From Pseudomonadales bacterium (GTDB lineage: Bacteria; Pseudomonadota; Gammaproteobacteria; Pseudomonadales; Azotimanducaceae), in assembly GCA_028281005.1 (NCBI GenBank), contig JANQKS010000132.1, positions 62,001 through 126,000 on the forward strand: a DNA stretch of 64,000 bases, written 5' to 3'. Positions 32,496 to 42,642 of the stretch are shown here, piece by piece. Within the stretch, counting starts at the first letter, position 1, and each line of letters opens with the position of its first letter. Under the pieces are notes generated by a model. It was not told the DNA's origin. It saw nothing but the letters and a program-made list of their open reading frames with translations, and made no database searches. Made by a program: the position numbers and the translations under genes.

Positions 32496-34805
32496 CTACT
32501 GTGCCCGTTCGCGTTGCATTTGTCGCAGGTTGCCGATCACCGACTGTAGGGCGCGGTCAAACACCTGGGATTCATCAATACGCTTCAGTTGCTCTTCTTG
32601 GACCAAATCAGCCAACTCCGCTTGGCTTTTCTCCAGTACCTTCATGCCGCGGCGATTGACAAATACGTAGTTGCCGCCGGGCTGTGTGACCGTTGCCAGC
32701 TTGCAGCGCAACTTGCTGTCGTCATCCTGTCGAACCTCAACCCACGAACCTTCGGTGATCAGCTTCAATTGCTCACGCGCTTCTTGTGTCACCGTTGACT
32801 CGTCAAATACCGGCGGCGGTGAGGCCAGCACTATCTCTTCCACTAATTCTTCCTTGAAATCTAACTCGGGACGTTCCTCGTCCTCTAAGAAAGCTCGGTC
32901 GTTGTCAGACAAACTCTGCAGGTGTGACCCTAGCCACTCTTGATAGCGGTCTATCTCTTCCTGCGGGCAGCCAAGCTCCTGCATGCCGTCGCCGATGCGT
33001 TCATGCAGTTGTGGCGTGCGTTCATCCCGTGCCTGCACATCCTCTAGATCAGACAGGGGTTGCAACGCCCACAACAGGTCGTCCAAAAGACCCACTGCGG
33101 TGCGCCAAGCGTCAGAGTTTTCGCCGTGTTTAACGATTCTTAAGGTGAGGACCCGAGTCCAGACTTCGGAGACAAATTTTCCAGCTTCGGCTGGTAAGCG
33201 CAGTCCACAGGCTTTCTGGTTAACCAGATTTTGAACTTTCAATTTGGCGGTGTGTGTCTTGGCTTTACCGGCTTCGGCTTCTTTGACGCGTTGCTCAACC
33301 AAGACACTGCGCCGTGTATCGCTGCTGACGAAGTCTCTGAGCTCTTGTAAGACTTCTCCGAACAAATCAGGGTTGTCTGAAAACTCATTCAACACCCGCA
33401 ATACGATGGATTCGATTTTGTTGTACAGCGCATCCCGTTTCAGTTCTTGGGCTGAACTCCAACCAATACCGGCGCTTGATAATTCGTTCAGCAACACACG
33501 AGCGGGATGCCCACCTTTTTCGAAAAAGCTCTTGTCGATGATCGCCAGTTTCACAATCGGAATTTGTAGACGGCCAATCAGCGCCTTCATCGGAATGGCC
33601 AAGTTACGGTCATTCAGGATGTAGTCGAACAACATGCCGACGAAGTTAACGGTGTCATCGTCGGCTTGGCCAAGAGATTTGTTTTTGGTGCCGGGCTGAG
33701 CCAATACCAGGGTCCGAACATCGTCCAGCTTGGGTACTTGCTCGATGTCAATCAGTTCGGAACTGCTGACGGTTTGTAACTGGTCGAGCGCCGACATTAA
33801 CTCGTTGGGTTGTAACGGTGGCAGCAGCGTTGCATTGCCGCCCGAAGCACCGCCAACTGCGCCGCTGGCGGCGATACCACCAACGCTGCCCTGACCAGGA
33901 AAACCACCGTCCGCGGTGCGTGCGCCAGCCAGCAATGATTGAACGCTGCTAAATGACACGCCTGCACCACCATTGCGGCTGAATACCGGCGCTTGGCCGG
34001 CGCCGCTGGTGGAATCGTCTAGCGTCGCGTTGCCCTTGTTAGAGCTTGACGAAGGGGCAGGCGCGCGCGTGGCGGCACGTTTTTTGAGATCCGGCAATAC
34101 GCCCGCTTCGATCAACATATGGTTGGCCGATTCATACAGCGGGCCAAGGCGCTCCATGACAAAACGTTCAAACATCTTCATCAAGATGATACGCACCTTG
34201 ATGTCGACATCGAGTTCGGACAACGCGTTGGCAAACGCGTTGCTCAGCGCAAACGGCCCGAGTGGGTTACTGCGTTCGTTGATGGTGCCGTTTTTGGCAA
34301 GGTGATCGAAGCGTTTCGTCAATTGCATGACCGCCAGGCTGTACTGGCTGGTCACTTTTGAAACGATGCCAGACACGGCGACGTTCATTTCCAACTCGTC
34401 TTGTTCGAGCAGTGCGTAATCTGCCTCGTCGTCATCGTCGTCGAAGGCATCCGCTGAACCAGCTGCGTTGGTGTCCACGGTGAAGGCGGTTTTAAACGCA
34501 TCATAGAACGCGCGCATGTAGTTCGAAGCCACCGTTTTGCGGTGCAGCCGAATCATGCGCATGGAGTCAAAATACATTTCTTGTTGCTGTACTGACTGGG
34601 AACGGTCAGCGAGCTCAAATAGCGCATCGTCAATGTTATTGAACAAGTTCTGCAAAAGCTCTGCCATCTGGCGTTTGCAGCGTTGGCGTATGGTATGCAC
34701 GATCGGCGGCAGCGGGGTGGCCGCTTTACTCGAAGCTGACGGGCGCTTAGCAGCGCTAGGCGGGGTTCCCTCGAGATTAAGCTCTACGACTTTTGCTTGG
34801 CTCAC
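32496..34805 (-). CDS. DUF1631 family protein
   Basis: A 769-residue protein matching the DUF1631 family, common in Pseudomonas-like bacteria and sometimes wrongly annotated as thymidine phosphorylase. An N-terminal helical region (about 30-240) precedes a Ser/Gly/Ala-rich linker (about 245-330), then a long helical domain. The last 100 residues (WVEVRQDD to YVFVNRRGMKV) look like a small beta-barrel of PilZ-like type, by my reading. The start is GTG. It follows a PilZ-domain gene on the same strand, so a c-di-GMP-related function is plausible but unproven. Confidence 0.8.
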   Translation of the reverse strand: MSQAKVVELNLEGTPPSAAKRPSASSKAATPLPPIVHTIRQRCKRQMAELLQNLFNNIDDALFELADRSQSVQQQEMYFDSMRMIRLHRKTVASNYMRAFYDAFKTAFTVDTNAAGSADAFDDDDDEADYALLEQDELEMNVAVSGIVSKVTSQYSLAVMQLTKRFDHLAKNGTINERSNPLGPFALSNAFANALSELDVDIKVRIILMKMFERFVMERLGPLYESANHMLIEAGVLPDLKKRAATRAPAPSSSSNKGNATLDDSTSGAGQAPVFSRNGGAGVSFSSVQSLLAGARTADGGFPGQGSVGGIAASGAVGGASGGNATLLPPLQPNELMSALDQLQTVSSSELIDIEQVPKLDDVRTLVLAQPGTKNKSLGQADDDTVNFVGMLFDYILNDRNLAIPMKALIGRLQIPIVKLAIIDKSFFEKGGHPARVLLNELSSAGIGWSSAQELKRDALYNKIESIVLRVLNEFSDNPDLFGEVLQELRDFVSSDTRRSVLVEQRVKEAEAGKAKTHTAKLKVQNLVNQKACGLRLPAEAGKFVSEVWTRVLTLRIVKHGENSDAWRTAVGLLDDLLWALQPLSDLEDVQARDERTPQLHERIGDGMQELGCPQEEIDRYQEWLGSHLQSLSDNDRAFLEDEERPELDFKEELVEEIVLASPPPVFDESTVTQEAREQLKLITEGSWVEVRQDDDSKLRCKLATVTQPGGNYVFVNRRGMKVLEKSQAELADLVQEEQLKRIDESQVFDRALQSVIGNLRQMQRERAQ

Positions 34806-34957
34806 AGATTCTGCCCAATGGCTATTCCTCTTGGGCTATTACAGCAATTTATGCGCTGCTGGACTGAGCGCTACACCCCTTTACCACTGTGCACCACATC
34901 ACAGCCTGTGAGTGAACTCACTGTGGTGGTGAAGCCTGTGGTTTTTGGGGCAGGGAT

Positions 34958-35380
34958 TTAACGTGCGTAGGCGGTGGCGTGGAAATCTCGCCAGTCCAAA
35001 ATGTCGGTGGCGGCGCCGGATTTGAGCTGTACGCCGACGAAGTAAAGCTCGGAACCGTTTTCATCGAACTCACCCGTTGGGCGGCTCCAGCGCACCTCTC
35101 CGGCAAGGAAAAACTTTCCGGGCCGGGAGCTGACGTCTACCCACAAGTCCAGCAAGGTGCCCACTGGTACAGATTGGGTGGTTTTAAACTGAATGCCGCC
35201 GATCGACATGTTGACCGCCGTACAAGACAGCGTAACACCCACCAGTTCGGGCTCGTCTGCGGCCAACACCACTTGCGTAAATAAGCGGTCATCGCTTTCC
35301 AGCCGCGGATGCACCCGCTTGTCGGTACTCGACAGACGCTTCACCCTGGCGCGGTTAAATTCTACGATGTTGTCAGCCAT
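34958..35380 (-). CDS. PilZ-domain c-di-GMP-binding protein
   Basis: The 140-residue protein has a canonical c-di-GMP-binding PilZ domain: the RxxxR motif as RVHPR (about 22-26) and the (D/N)xSxxG motif as NMSIGG (about 58-63). Its target is unknown. The gap to the downstream DUF1631 gene is 152 bp. It differs from the pilZ gene at 15.4 kb, which lacks the RxxxR motif. Confidence 0.9.
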   Translation of the reverse strand: MADNIVEFNRARVKRLSSTDKRVHPRLESDDRLFTQVVLAADEPELVGVTLSCTAVNMSIGGIQFKTTQSVPVGTLLDLWVDVSSRPGKFFLAGEVRWSRPTGEFDENGSELYFVGVQLKSGAATDILDWRDFHATAYAR

Positions 35381-35677
35381 GACACTCTCCGACGGACCTG
35401 CACATTCGTCCCTAATGTTTACAGGCCTGATGTTTAAACATGTACTTCATCCAAATCGTACATGCTATCAGTGACGGGAATAATACCCTCACCGACAAGA
35501 ATGCTAAATCCGTGCCATATAAAAAACCATTTGTTTTTCATGTAGTTATGAACTTTATGTAAAGCGATGCAACGATTGTAAATGCAGCCATGTAGTCAAA
35601 TGTTGCCGTTACACGTCAGCTTGCGCTGTGTGAAGTGCTTCGCCTCACGCCGTGTCTTGCTTTAACATGCGCAGCCC

Positions 35678-36493
35678 ATGAATGTATATCAAAAACTGCA
35701 GCGTGCTTGGACGCGGCAGAATTCTTTACTGTGTGTCGGCCTGGATCCCGACGCGGCGCGCATACCCAGCCATTTAATCCAGCTACCAGATTCGTATTTT
35801 GAGTTCTGCCGTAGGATTGTAGACGCCACAGCGCCTTTCGCGTGTGCCTTCAAACCTCAGGCTGCCCATTTTGCCGCGGTGGGTAAAGAATCCGAACTGG
35901 CGCAGTTGATGGGGTATATCAAACAAAGTTATCCGCAGCACTTGCTGATATTGGATGCCAAGCGCGGTGATATCGGCAGCACGGCGTCTTACTACGCTCA
36001 GGAAGCGTATGAACGTTTTGGCGCGGACGTTGTCACCTTAAACCCCTATCTCGGGTACGAATCTGTTGCGCCTTTTTTGGAATACAAGGACAAGGGGGTG
36101 GTCCTGTTGTGCCGCACCAGTAATGCGGACAGCGATTGGCTGCAGAATGACCGCCAGGATGAAACACCAGTCTATCAGCGTGTGGCACAGCGGGTGCTGC
36201 AATGGAATGAGGCAGGGCAGTGTATGCTGGTCGCCGGTGCCACTTACCCCGAAGAGTTGGGTGTGATTCGCGGTCTGGTCGGCCACATGCCCTTGCTGGT
36301 TCCTGGCATCGGCGCCCAAGGGGGGGATCTAGCCGCGGTCATGCAGCACGGTGCTGACGAGCAGGGCACCGGGCTGTTGATTTCCAGCTCCCGTGGCATT
36401 CTTTACGCTGGCAATGACACGGCGTTTGCCGATGCCGCGGCACAGGCCGCAGCCCAGCTGCAAGGGGAAATCAATTCTTTCCGAAAGTTATAG
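35678..36493 (+). CDS. pyrF: Orotidine 5'-phosphate decarboxylase, type 2
   Basis: PyrF makes UMP from OMP, the last step of de novo pyrimidine synthesis. The 271-residue protein belongs to the longer type 2 class: CVGLDPD (19-25), the catalytic segment LILDAKRGDIGSTA, NPYLGYE and LVPGIGAQGGD. The 297-bp upstream region is AT-rich without an ORF and should contain its promoter and that of the PilZ gene. It is monocistronic as far as can be seen. Confidence 0.95.
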   Translation: MNVYQKLQRAWTRQNSLLCVGLDPDAARIPSHLIQLPDSYFEFCRRIVDATAPFACAFKPQAAHFAAVGKESELAQLMGYIKQSYPQHLLILDAKRGDIGSTASYYAQEAYERFGADVVTLNPYLGYESVAPFLEYKDKGVVLLCRTSNADSDWLQNDRQDETPVYQRVAQRVLQWNEAGQCMLVAGATYPEELGVIRGLVGHMPLLVPGIGAQGGDLAAVMQHGADEQGTGLLISSSRGILYAGNDTAFADAAAQAAAQLQGEINSFRKL

Positions 36494-36724
36494 AAAATAT
36501 ACGTAACCTTATGATTAATAAAAGATAAGTTGCCGATACAAGTTTTCTATGTTCATTGCCTGTCAGATCGTTAAAATAGCTTCGGCAGGTAACCTTACGC
36601 AAACAGCGTAGCGCTAAGATGGCGCTTCGCCGAGCGAGTTGATGCGAACACGCAAACGCGCAGACGCGGATGCTTAGACGCATACACCCGGCGCAATTGA
36701 GAGGCCCTCAACACCTCACCCGCT

Positions 36725-38629
36725 GTGCAGGGTCAGCGCGGCTGTGATCACATTAGGCAGTACATTGGGAGACTAGGCGCTGTGACCCCAGACGCGGTCA
36801 TATATCGCTATCTGCAGCTTGCCGCTCCATCCGGCGGCGACATCGACCAGCTGTGTCTGCTGTTGTCTGCAGATGCCGATCTCCTCACTCGTTGGCTCAA
36901 ATTACTGGACTTACCGGCCGATCTGGAAGCGCTGCGCGAGCGTATTGGTCAGCTCGATGCGGACGAATTTAATGGCCTGGCGCAATCCCAAGCTTGGGCG
37001 GTTCTACCCGTGGTTGGCAGCGCGCGTCTTAGTCTTGACCAATGGCTGGCGGTATTACGGGCGGCGTGTTTAGCGGAGGTCTTGGCTGATCACTTCGCCG
37101 CCGATCAAGCTGGGCAGGCGCTGCGACCAGGTGCCGGCGTTAATGCGCGTCTACGCGCCTTGCTGGCCATTTCAGGTGTGCATCTAGCGCAAGACCCTGC
37201 CCTGGCCGCGCTGATTGAGTTCCGCGGCACCAACCCCGCGCTGTTGGAAGACGCCAGCTTGGAACTGCGCATCTTCGCCGTGGTGGATGCCATGGAAGTG
37301 GGCCGCGAGGCTGAGCTTGCGGAGATGCTGTTGGGGCTGTCGGCGCAAACCTTTGCCGGTCTACTGGAAGCCGCGGAGGCAGCGAGCCAGCAACTGGTAC
37401 AAGCACTGCAAATCGATGTGCAAGGCGATGTAGATTGGGCTTACCGCATTTGGTTACGCCAGCAGATTGGCATCATGACAGCCAGCTTCCGTCTGTGTGT
37501 AGACCTCAACGCGTTCAACGCCCTACACCAGTTGGTCAGCCGCTGTTTGTTTAACACAACCCCGCTATTGCTGTGCCAACAGCGCGAAGATGGCCCGCTT
37601 GAGCTAGTGCTTGAACCCGAAATTGCAATCGGCCTGCACAGTCGAACCTCAGTGCTTGCCGCCGCGGTGCGTACCGGGCGCAGCATGGCATTGCGGGAAA
37701 GCGCTGACCTGGCGGTTGTAGATCGCCAACTCCTGCGCTTCTTGGCCGCGGAAGAAGCACTTGCCGTACCCATTCCTCATGCAGACGTGAATGCACTGTT
37801 GTTGGTGGCTTTGGATGAAGATACCGATGTGGAAACAGCTGCCGAGCTGTATGCAGAAGAAATTGCGGCCCATCTTGCGCAAGTGGTCTCGGGTGGTCCG
37901 ACAGATGCATCAAGCGATCAAAACGCGTTGGTGGAAGAGTTCCGCAGCAGTGAACATAAACGCTTGCGTGAGATTGTGCATGAGGCCAACAACCCCTTGG
38001 CCATTGTGCACAACTATTTGCACATCTTGGAATTGCGCTTACAGCAGGACCCGGAAGTGGTAGAGCAGCTGGAGATGATTGCAGCAGAGCTGCGACGGGC
38101 CGGAGAGGTCTTTACCCGGGCGCGCGACGTGCCACAACAAATCCAGACGGAAACCCCCGATGACAGCGTGGCCGTGGAAACGGATCTAGGCGCTTGGGTC
38201 AGTAACCTCGCAGAACTACACAGCGGCATTGCGGCAGAGCAGGGCGTAGCGCTGCATACCAATTTGCCGCCTCAGGCCATCGCCATCACCACCCAGGCCG
38301 ACAAGCTGACACAGATCATCAGCAACTTGGTGAAAAACGCTATCGAAGCCTGTGCGGCTGGTGACGAGGTAACGTTAGGGGCACGCGGTAGTGTGTTCCG
38401 GGAAGGGCGCCTCGGTGTAGAACTTTTTGTGCAAGATTCAGGATCCGGTCTGACCGATGAGGTGCTGCAGAACCTGACTGTGGCAAAGCGCTCAACCAAG
38501 GGTGGGGACCACCAGGGGATCGGGTTGCAGGTTGCCTTCAAACTCACCGCTGAATTAGACGGCGCCCTGGATGTGCGCACCGAGCTGGGGCAGGGCACCA
38601 CGTTCAGCCTGTTTTTGCCGCACAGCTAA
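36725..38629 (+). CDS. HDOD-GAF histidine kinase
   Basis: A 634-residue hybrid: an N-terminal HDOD domain (about 20-225), a GAF-like sensor region (about 255-390), and a histidine kinase core. The phospho-acceptor is in LREIVHEANNPL (about 420), where usual HELRNPL reads HEANNPL. The ATPase has NLVKNAIEA (N box), DSGSGL (G1) and GIGLQVA (G2). No membrane segment is seen, so it is cytosolic. The frame starts at GTG 36725; another GTG at 36782 (VTPDAVIYRYLQ) fits the HDOD start and may be the real one. No response regulator lies beside it; gacA is 2.6 kb downstream. Confidence 0.85.
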   Translation: MQGQRGCDHIRQYIGRLGAVTPDAVIYRYLQLAAPSGGDIDQLCLLLSADADLLTRWLKLLDLPADLEALRERIGQLDADEFNGLAQSQAWAVLPVVGSARLSLDQWLAVLRAACLAEVLADHFAADQAGQALRPGAGVNARLRALLAISGVHLAQDPALAALIEFRGTNPALLEDASLELRIFAVVDAMEVGREAELAEMLLGLSAQTFAGLLEAAEAASQQLVQALQIDVQGDVDWAYRIWLRQQIGIMTASFRLCVDLNAFNALHQLVSRCLFNTTPLLLCQQREDGPLELVLEPEIAIGLHSRTSVLAAAVRTGRSMALRESADLAVVDRQLLRFLAAEEALAVPIPHADVNALLLVALDEDTDVETAAELYAEEIAAHLAQVVSGGPTDASSDQNALVEEFRSSEHKRLREIVHEANNPLAIVHNYLHILELRLQQDPEVVEQLEMIAAELRRAGEVFTRARDVPQQIQTETPDDSVAVETDLGAWVSNLAELHSGIAAEQGVALHTNLPPQAIAITTQADKLTQIISNLVKNAIEACAAGDEVTLGARGSVFREGRLGVELFVQDSGSGLTDEVLQNLTVAKRSTKGGDHQGIGLQVAFKLTAELDGALDVRTELGQGTTFSLFLPHS

Positions 38630-39786
38630 CCGGCGGCCTTGATGAGGTTGCGCGCGATGATGCCTTGCTGGATTTGGCTGGTGCCTTCGTAAATTCGGAA
38701 CAGACGAACATCGCGATAGAAGCGCGATACAGCATATTCGTCCATGTAGCCGGCGCCGCCGTGAATTTGTACTGCGCGATCCGCGACGCGCCCGACCATT
38801 TCGGTGGCAAACAACTTAGCGCAAGACGCCAACATGGTGACCGCCTCACCTTCATCCCGCCGCCGTGCGGCATCCAATACCATACACTGCGCGGCGTAAC
38901 ATTCCGCTTGGCTATCGGCCATCATGCCTTGTAATAACTGGAATTCAGCGATGGCTTGGCCAAACTGCTGACGTTCAGTGGCATAGTTGACGGACATATC
39001 GATGAGCCGTTGCGCGCACCCCACAGATAAGGCAGATATGTGCAAACGACCGCGGTCCAGGGTTTTCATCGCGGTTTGAAACCCTTTGTTGAGGTTTTCC
39101 GGGCCGCCAATAATGTTCGCCGCAGGTACCCGGCAATCATCAAACATGACGTCACACACATGTGCGCCTTGCTGCCCCATCTTTTTGTTGGCCGGGCCCA
39201 AGCTGATACCGGCGCTGCCCGCGTCAACCAAAAAGGCGGAAACGCCGCGTGAGCCGGGCAAATCTTGATCAGTGCGGGCAAATACGGTGAACAGCTGTGC
39301 GCTCGGCGCATTGGTGATGTAGCGTTTGGTGCCATTGATGATGAAGTCATCCCCATCGCGAAGTGCGCGGGTTTTCACCGCACCGGCGTCAGAGCCGGCG
39401 TCTGGTTCCGTTAACGCAAATGAACCGATGTATTCACCACTGGCCAAGCGCGGTAGGTAGTACGTTTTTTGTGCCTCGGTGCCATCCATAACCAAGCCTT
39501 GAGAACCGATGCCGTTGTTGGTGCCGATGACCGAACGGAAAGCCGGTGCTGCGCGCCCCAACTCCATGACAACCTGACATTCCTCAACCGTGTTGAGTCC
39601 TAAACCGCCATACTGTTCGGGAATGGTCAGTCCAAACAACCCAAGTTCACGCATCTCTTGCACCAGCTTAAGTGGCATGCGATCTTCTTCTGCCACTTGC
39701 GCTTCCAGCGGAATGAGACGTTCGTTAACAAACCTACGCACGGTGGACAGCAACTGCGCAAGGGTTTCCGGATCTAAGGCCATCAT
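38626..39786 (-). CDS. Acyl-CoA dehydrogenase
   Basis: Acyl-CoA dehydrogenases make the alpha-beta double bond in beta-oxidation using FAD. The 386-residue protein has FALTEPDAGSDAG (about 127-139), the ITNAPSA region, ERQQFGQAIAEFQ and the usual catalytic glutamate in RIYEGTSQIQ. It resembles short/branched-chain enzymes; chain-length preference cannot be read here. The stop overlaps the kinase gene stop by 4 bp; the start diverges from gcdH across 128 bp. Confidence 0.93.
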   Translation of the reverse strand: MMALDPETLAQLLSTVRRFVNERLIPLEAQVAEEDRMPLKLVQEMRELGLFGLTIPEQYGGLGLNTVEECQVVMELGRAAPAFRSVIGTNNGIGSQGLVMDGTEAQKTYYLPRLASGEYIGSFALTEPDAGSDAGAVKTRALRDGDDFIINGTKRYITNAPSAQLFTVFARTDQDLPGSRGVSAFLVDAGSAGISLGPANKKMGQQGAHVCDVMFDDCRVPAANIIGGPENLNKGFQTAMKTLDRGRLHISALSVGCAQRLIDMSVNYATERQQFGQAIAEFQLLQGMMADSQAECYAAQCMVLDAARRRDEGEAVTMLASCAKLFATEMVGRVADRAVQIHGGAGYMDEYAVSRFYRDVRLFRIYEGTSQIQQGIIARNLIKAAG

Positions 39787-39914
39787 GGTTTCCAGTCGGG
39801 TTTACACGGCGGCGATTATAACGCTGCTATGCATAGCCGTTGCAGTTCGAAGGTGGCTGCTTTAGCCTTGCGGCCGTTTTTAGTAACCGCACCGTTGACG
39901 ATAGGACCGAACAC

Positions 39915-41099
39915 ATGGCCAACGACAAAGCCCCATTTTCATGGGAAGACCCGCTGCTGCTGACACAACAGCTCACCGAAGAGGAGCGCATGGTGCAGCA
40001 AAGTGCACACGACTATGCGCAAGGTAAGCTGATGCCGCGGGTATTGATGGCCAACCGCCATGAAAGTTTTGATCGAGAGATCATGAATGAGTTTGGGGAA
40101 CTCGGCATGCTTGGCGCGACGCTGCCAGAGAAGTATGGCTGCTCGAATGTAAACTATGTGTGTTATGGCTTGATGGCTCGCGAAGTGGAACGCGTGGATT
40201 CGGGCTATCGTTCGGCGATGAGTGTGCAATCTTCTCTAGTCATGCATCCGATCCATGCTTACGGCAATGAAGACCAACGCGAGAAGTACTTACCCAAGTT
40301 GGCCACCGGGGAATGGGTAGGCTGCTTTGGCCTGACCGAACCCGATCACGGATCAGATCCGGGTAGCATGGTGACCAATGCCAAACCGGTGGACGGCGGT
40401 TACGTACTGAATGGCGCCAAAATGTGGATCACCAATTCTCCGATCGCGGATCTCGCTGTGGTGTGGGCCAAACTGGAAGGGGAAATACGCGGTTTTATTG
40501 TGGAGCGAGGTTTTGAGGGTTTCAGCACGCCAAAGATTGAAGGCAAGATGAGCTTACGTGCTTCTATCACCGGCGAAATTGTCCTCGATGAGGTATTTGT
40601 CCCGGAAGAAAATCTGTTGCCGGAAGGGCGCGGTTTAGGTGGGCCGTTTGGATGTTTAAACCGTGCGCGTTACGGCATTGCCTGGGGTGCCATGGGGGCG
40701 GCCGAGTTCTGCTGGCATGCGGCCCGCACCTACACCGTGGAACGCAAACAATTTGGCCGCCCCCTGGCCGCCAACCAACTGGTGCAAAAAAAGCTCGCCG
40801 ACATGCAAACAGAGATCACCTTGGGCCTGCAGAGCTGTTTACGCATGGGGCGCATGTTTGACGAAGGCACGTTGCCCATCGAGGTGATCTCTTTGATGAA
40901 GCGCAACAACTGCGGCAAAGCGTTGGAGGTGGCGCGCACCGCTCGCGACATGCACGGCGGTAACGGTATTGCCGACGAATTCCACGTCATTCGCCACGTC
41001 ATGAATCTGGAAACCGTCAACACTTACGAAGGCACCCACGACATACACGCCTTAATCTTGGGACGCGCGCTTACGGGCCTGCAAGCGTTTACCGGCTAA
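39915..41099 (+). CDS. gcdH: Glutaryl-CoA dehydrogenase
   Basis: GcdH oxidises and decarboxylates glutaryl-CoA to crotonyl-CoA in lysine and tryptophan catabolism. From the ATG at 39915 the protein has 394 residues, standard for the family. Diagnostic are [15 protein letters not shown] at the N-terminus, [30 protein letters not shown] with its arginine-rich partner positions, and the C-terminal [15 protein letters not shown] with the catalytic glutamate. The open frame begins earlier (39840), but those codons do not resemble the family. Confidence 0.95.
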   Translation: MANDKAPFSWEDPLLLTQQLTEEERMVQQSAHDYAQGKLMPRVLMANRHESFDREIMNEFGELGMLGATLPEKYGCSNVNYVCYGLMAREVERVDSGYRSAMSVQSSLVMHPIHAYGNEDQREKYLPKLATGEWVGCFGLTEPDHGSDPGSMVTNAKPVDGGYVLNGAKMWITNSPIADLAVVWAKLEGEIRGFIVERGFEGFSTPKIEGKMSLRASITGEIVLDEVFVPEENLLPEGRGLGGPFGCLNRARYGIAWGAMGAAEFCWHAARTYTVERKQFGRPLAANQLVQKKLADMQTEITLGLQSCLRMGRMFDEGTLPIEVISLMKRNNCGKALEVARTARDMHGGNGIADEFHVIRHVMNLETVNTYEGTHDIHALILGRALTGLQAFTG

Positions 41100-41101
41100 C
41101 G

Positions 41102-41169
41102 GGTGATATCACCAGGATATTGCACTATGGAAATTTCCTGAAAGTTAGCCTGAATTCACCCCTGGGTGA
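41102..41169 (+). promoter_or_regulatory. Two palindromes upstream of gacA
   Basis: GGTGATATCACC (41102-41113) and TCACCC-CT-GGGTGA (41156-41169) are perfect inverted repeats in the 136-bp gap between gcdH and gacA. The first begins 2 bp after the gcdH stop. The half-sites GGTGA/TCACC resemble the palindrome at 23753-23768. They may be operators; no regulator can be assigned. Confidence 0.4.
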
Positions 41170-41235
41170 TTGTCCCGGTAGAACACCCCCCTTATGTTGC
41201 CTGTACTGACAAGCAAATCACCAACGGGGGATGAC

Positions 41236-41934
41236 ATGATAAGAGTTGTTGTAGCCGACGATCACACGCTGATACGCAAGGCTTTGTGCGGTTTGTTAAA
41301 CGCCATCAGCAATGTGCAGGTGGTGGGGGAGGCAGCTACCGGCGAGCAAGCGGTGCAGCAGGCGCGTAAGCTGCAACCTGATATCGTCTTTATGGATATC
41401 ATCATGCCTGGTATGGGCGGTCTGGAAGCGACGCAGCGCATCGCCCAACAAGAAACCTCCAGCGCGGTGATTGCGCTCACCGCGTGTGCTGAGCCACCGT
41501 TTCCCGCGCAGATGCTTAAAGCCGGGGCTAAGGGTTACCTCACTAAGAACATCGACTTGGCGGAGTTAGAACTTGCGGTGCGACGTGTGTTTGCGGGGAA
41601 ACGTTATGTATGCAATGAGATTGCCCAAGACCTGGCCAGCTACGCTTATGATGAACATGTCGAGAGCCCATTTGCGGTGCTTTCTCATCGCGAGATGCAG
41701 ATCATGATGATGGTGGTGGGGTGTCAGAAGGTGAGCGAAATCTCGGGCAGCCTACACTTGTCTCCGAAGACGGTGAACAGCTACCGCTATCGTATTTTTG
41801 ACAAGTTGAACATTTCCAGCGATGTGGAGTTGGTTTTACTGGCGGTGCAACATGGCATGGTCTCCACAGTGCATAAGGGGCCCGCGGCCGCTCCGCGCGC
41901 GGTGGCCGCTGCTGCTTTAAGCCACACCGCGTAA
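41236..41934 (+). CDS. gacA: LuxR-family response regulator GacA/UvrY
   Basis: GacA (UvrY) activates small RNAs that antagonise CsrA/RsmA and so controls carbon metabolism and biofilm genes. From the ATG at 41236 (IRVVVADDHTLIR) it has 232 residues: receiver domain with the phospho-acceptor in VFMDIIMPG (about 54) and Lys in YLTKN, then a LuxR-type helix-turn-helix (LSHREMQIMMM, LHLSPKTVNSYRYRIFDKLN). It is about 15-18 residues longer than usual, with an Ala/Pro-rich tail. Location upstream of uvrC and pgsA is the classic one, with a uracil-DNA glycosylase gene inserted between. Confidence 0.93.
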   Translation: MIRVVVADDHTLIRKALCGLLNAISNVQVVGEAATGEQAVQQARKLQPDIVFMDIIMPGMGGLEATQRIAQQETSSAVIALTACAEPPFPAQMLKAGAKGYLTKNIDLAELELAVRRVFAGKRYVCNEIAQDLASYAYDEHVESPFAVLSHREMQIMMMVVGCQKVSEISGSLHLSPKTVNSYRYRIFDKLNISSDVELVLLAVQHGMVSTVHKGPAAAPRAVAAAALSHTA

Positions 41935-41945
41935 CCTCGTTGCCG

Positions 41946-42581
41946 ATGACCTATTCACTCGCCAGCCTGCCCGCTTGCCGACGCTGCTCGCGTTTGGTGG
42001 CCAAACACAAAGAGGTGCGGCTGCGCTACCCCGGATACCATGCTGCCCCGGTGGGCGCCTGGGGCGATCCTCGCGCAAGGTTACTGGTGGTGGGTTTGGC
42101 GCCGGGTTTGCACGGCGCTGCACGGAGCGGACGCGCGTTTGTTGGGGATGCCAGTGGGGACTTTTTGTTTGCCGGTCTTGCCCGGCACAACCTGGCCACC
42201 AGTGCAGACCCGCAGCGAGCAAAACTGTTAAACACCCGTATCACGAACGTGGTTAAGTGTTTACCGCCGGACAACGCACCCACAACTGCTGAGATCAACA
42301 CCTGCCTGGGTTACCTGCGCACTGAGCTGCAGCAATTCTATTCTCCCGGTGTGCGTAAACCTCGTGTGGTGCTGACCCTTGGTGGGGTGGCACATCGTGT
42401 CGTGTGTCGCGCGTTGAGTGTCAAGCATACCTTTGCGCACGGCGCCGAGTGCCAGGTACATCCGCAGCTGACGTTGCTGGCGAGCTTCCACCCCAGTCGG
42501 TTAAACGTAAATACGCGACGTCTGACACCGGTTATGTTCGATACTGTGCTGCAACGCGCGCAAATGAGTCTCGGGGTTTAG
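41946..42581 (+). CDS. Uracil-DNA glycosylase family 5 (UDGb-type)
   Basis: The 211-residue protein matches family 5 uracil-DNA glycosylases: GLAPGLHGAARSGRAFVGD holds the active-site motif, and ASFHPSRLN the second motif. Cysteines fit an iron-sulfur cluster: PACRRC near the N-terminus, NVVKC and INTC further on. It removes uracil, and often hypoxanthine, from DNA. The ATG at 41946 was chosen over the TTG at 41940. It sits between gacA and uvrC, so two DNA-repair genes are next to each other. Confidence 0.88.
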   Translation: MTYSLASLPACRRCSRLVAKHKEVRLRYPGYHAAPVGAWGDPRARLLVVGLAPGLHGAARSGRAFVGDASGDFLFAGLARHNLATSADPQRAKLLNTRITNVVKCLPPDNAPTTAEINTCLGYLRTELQQFYSPGVRKPRVVLTLGGVAHRVVCRALSVKHTFAHGAECQVHPQLTLLASFHPSRLNVNTRRLTPVMFDTVLQRAQMSLGV

Positions 42582-42642
42582 CCGAACCGACAATTTGTGC
42601 GGGCGGTGTTGTTTCTGGCGCGGGTAACGCTATAGTGCCGCC

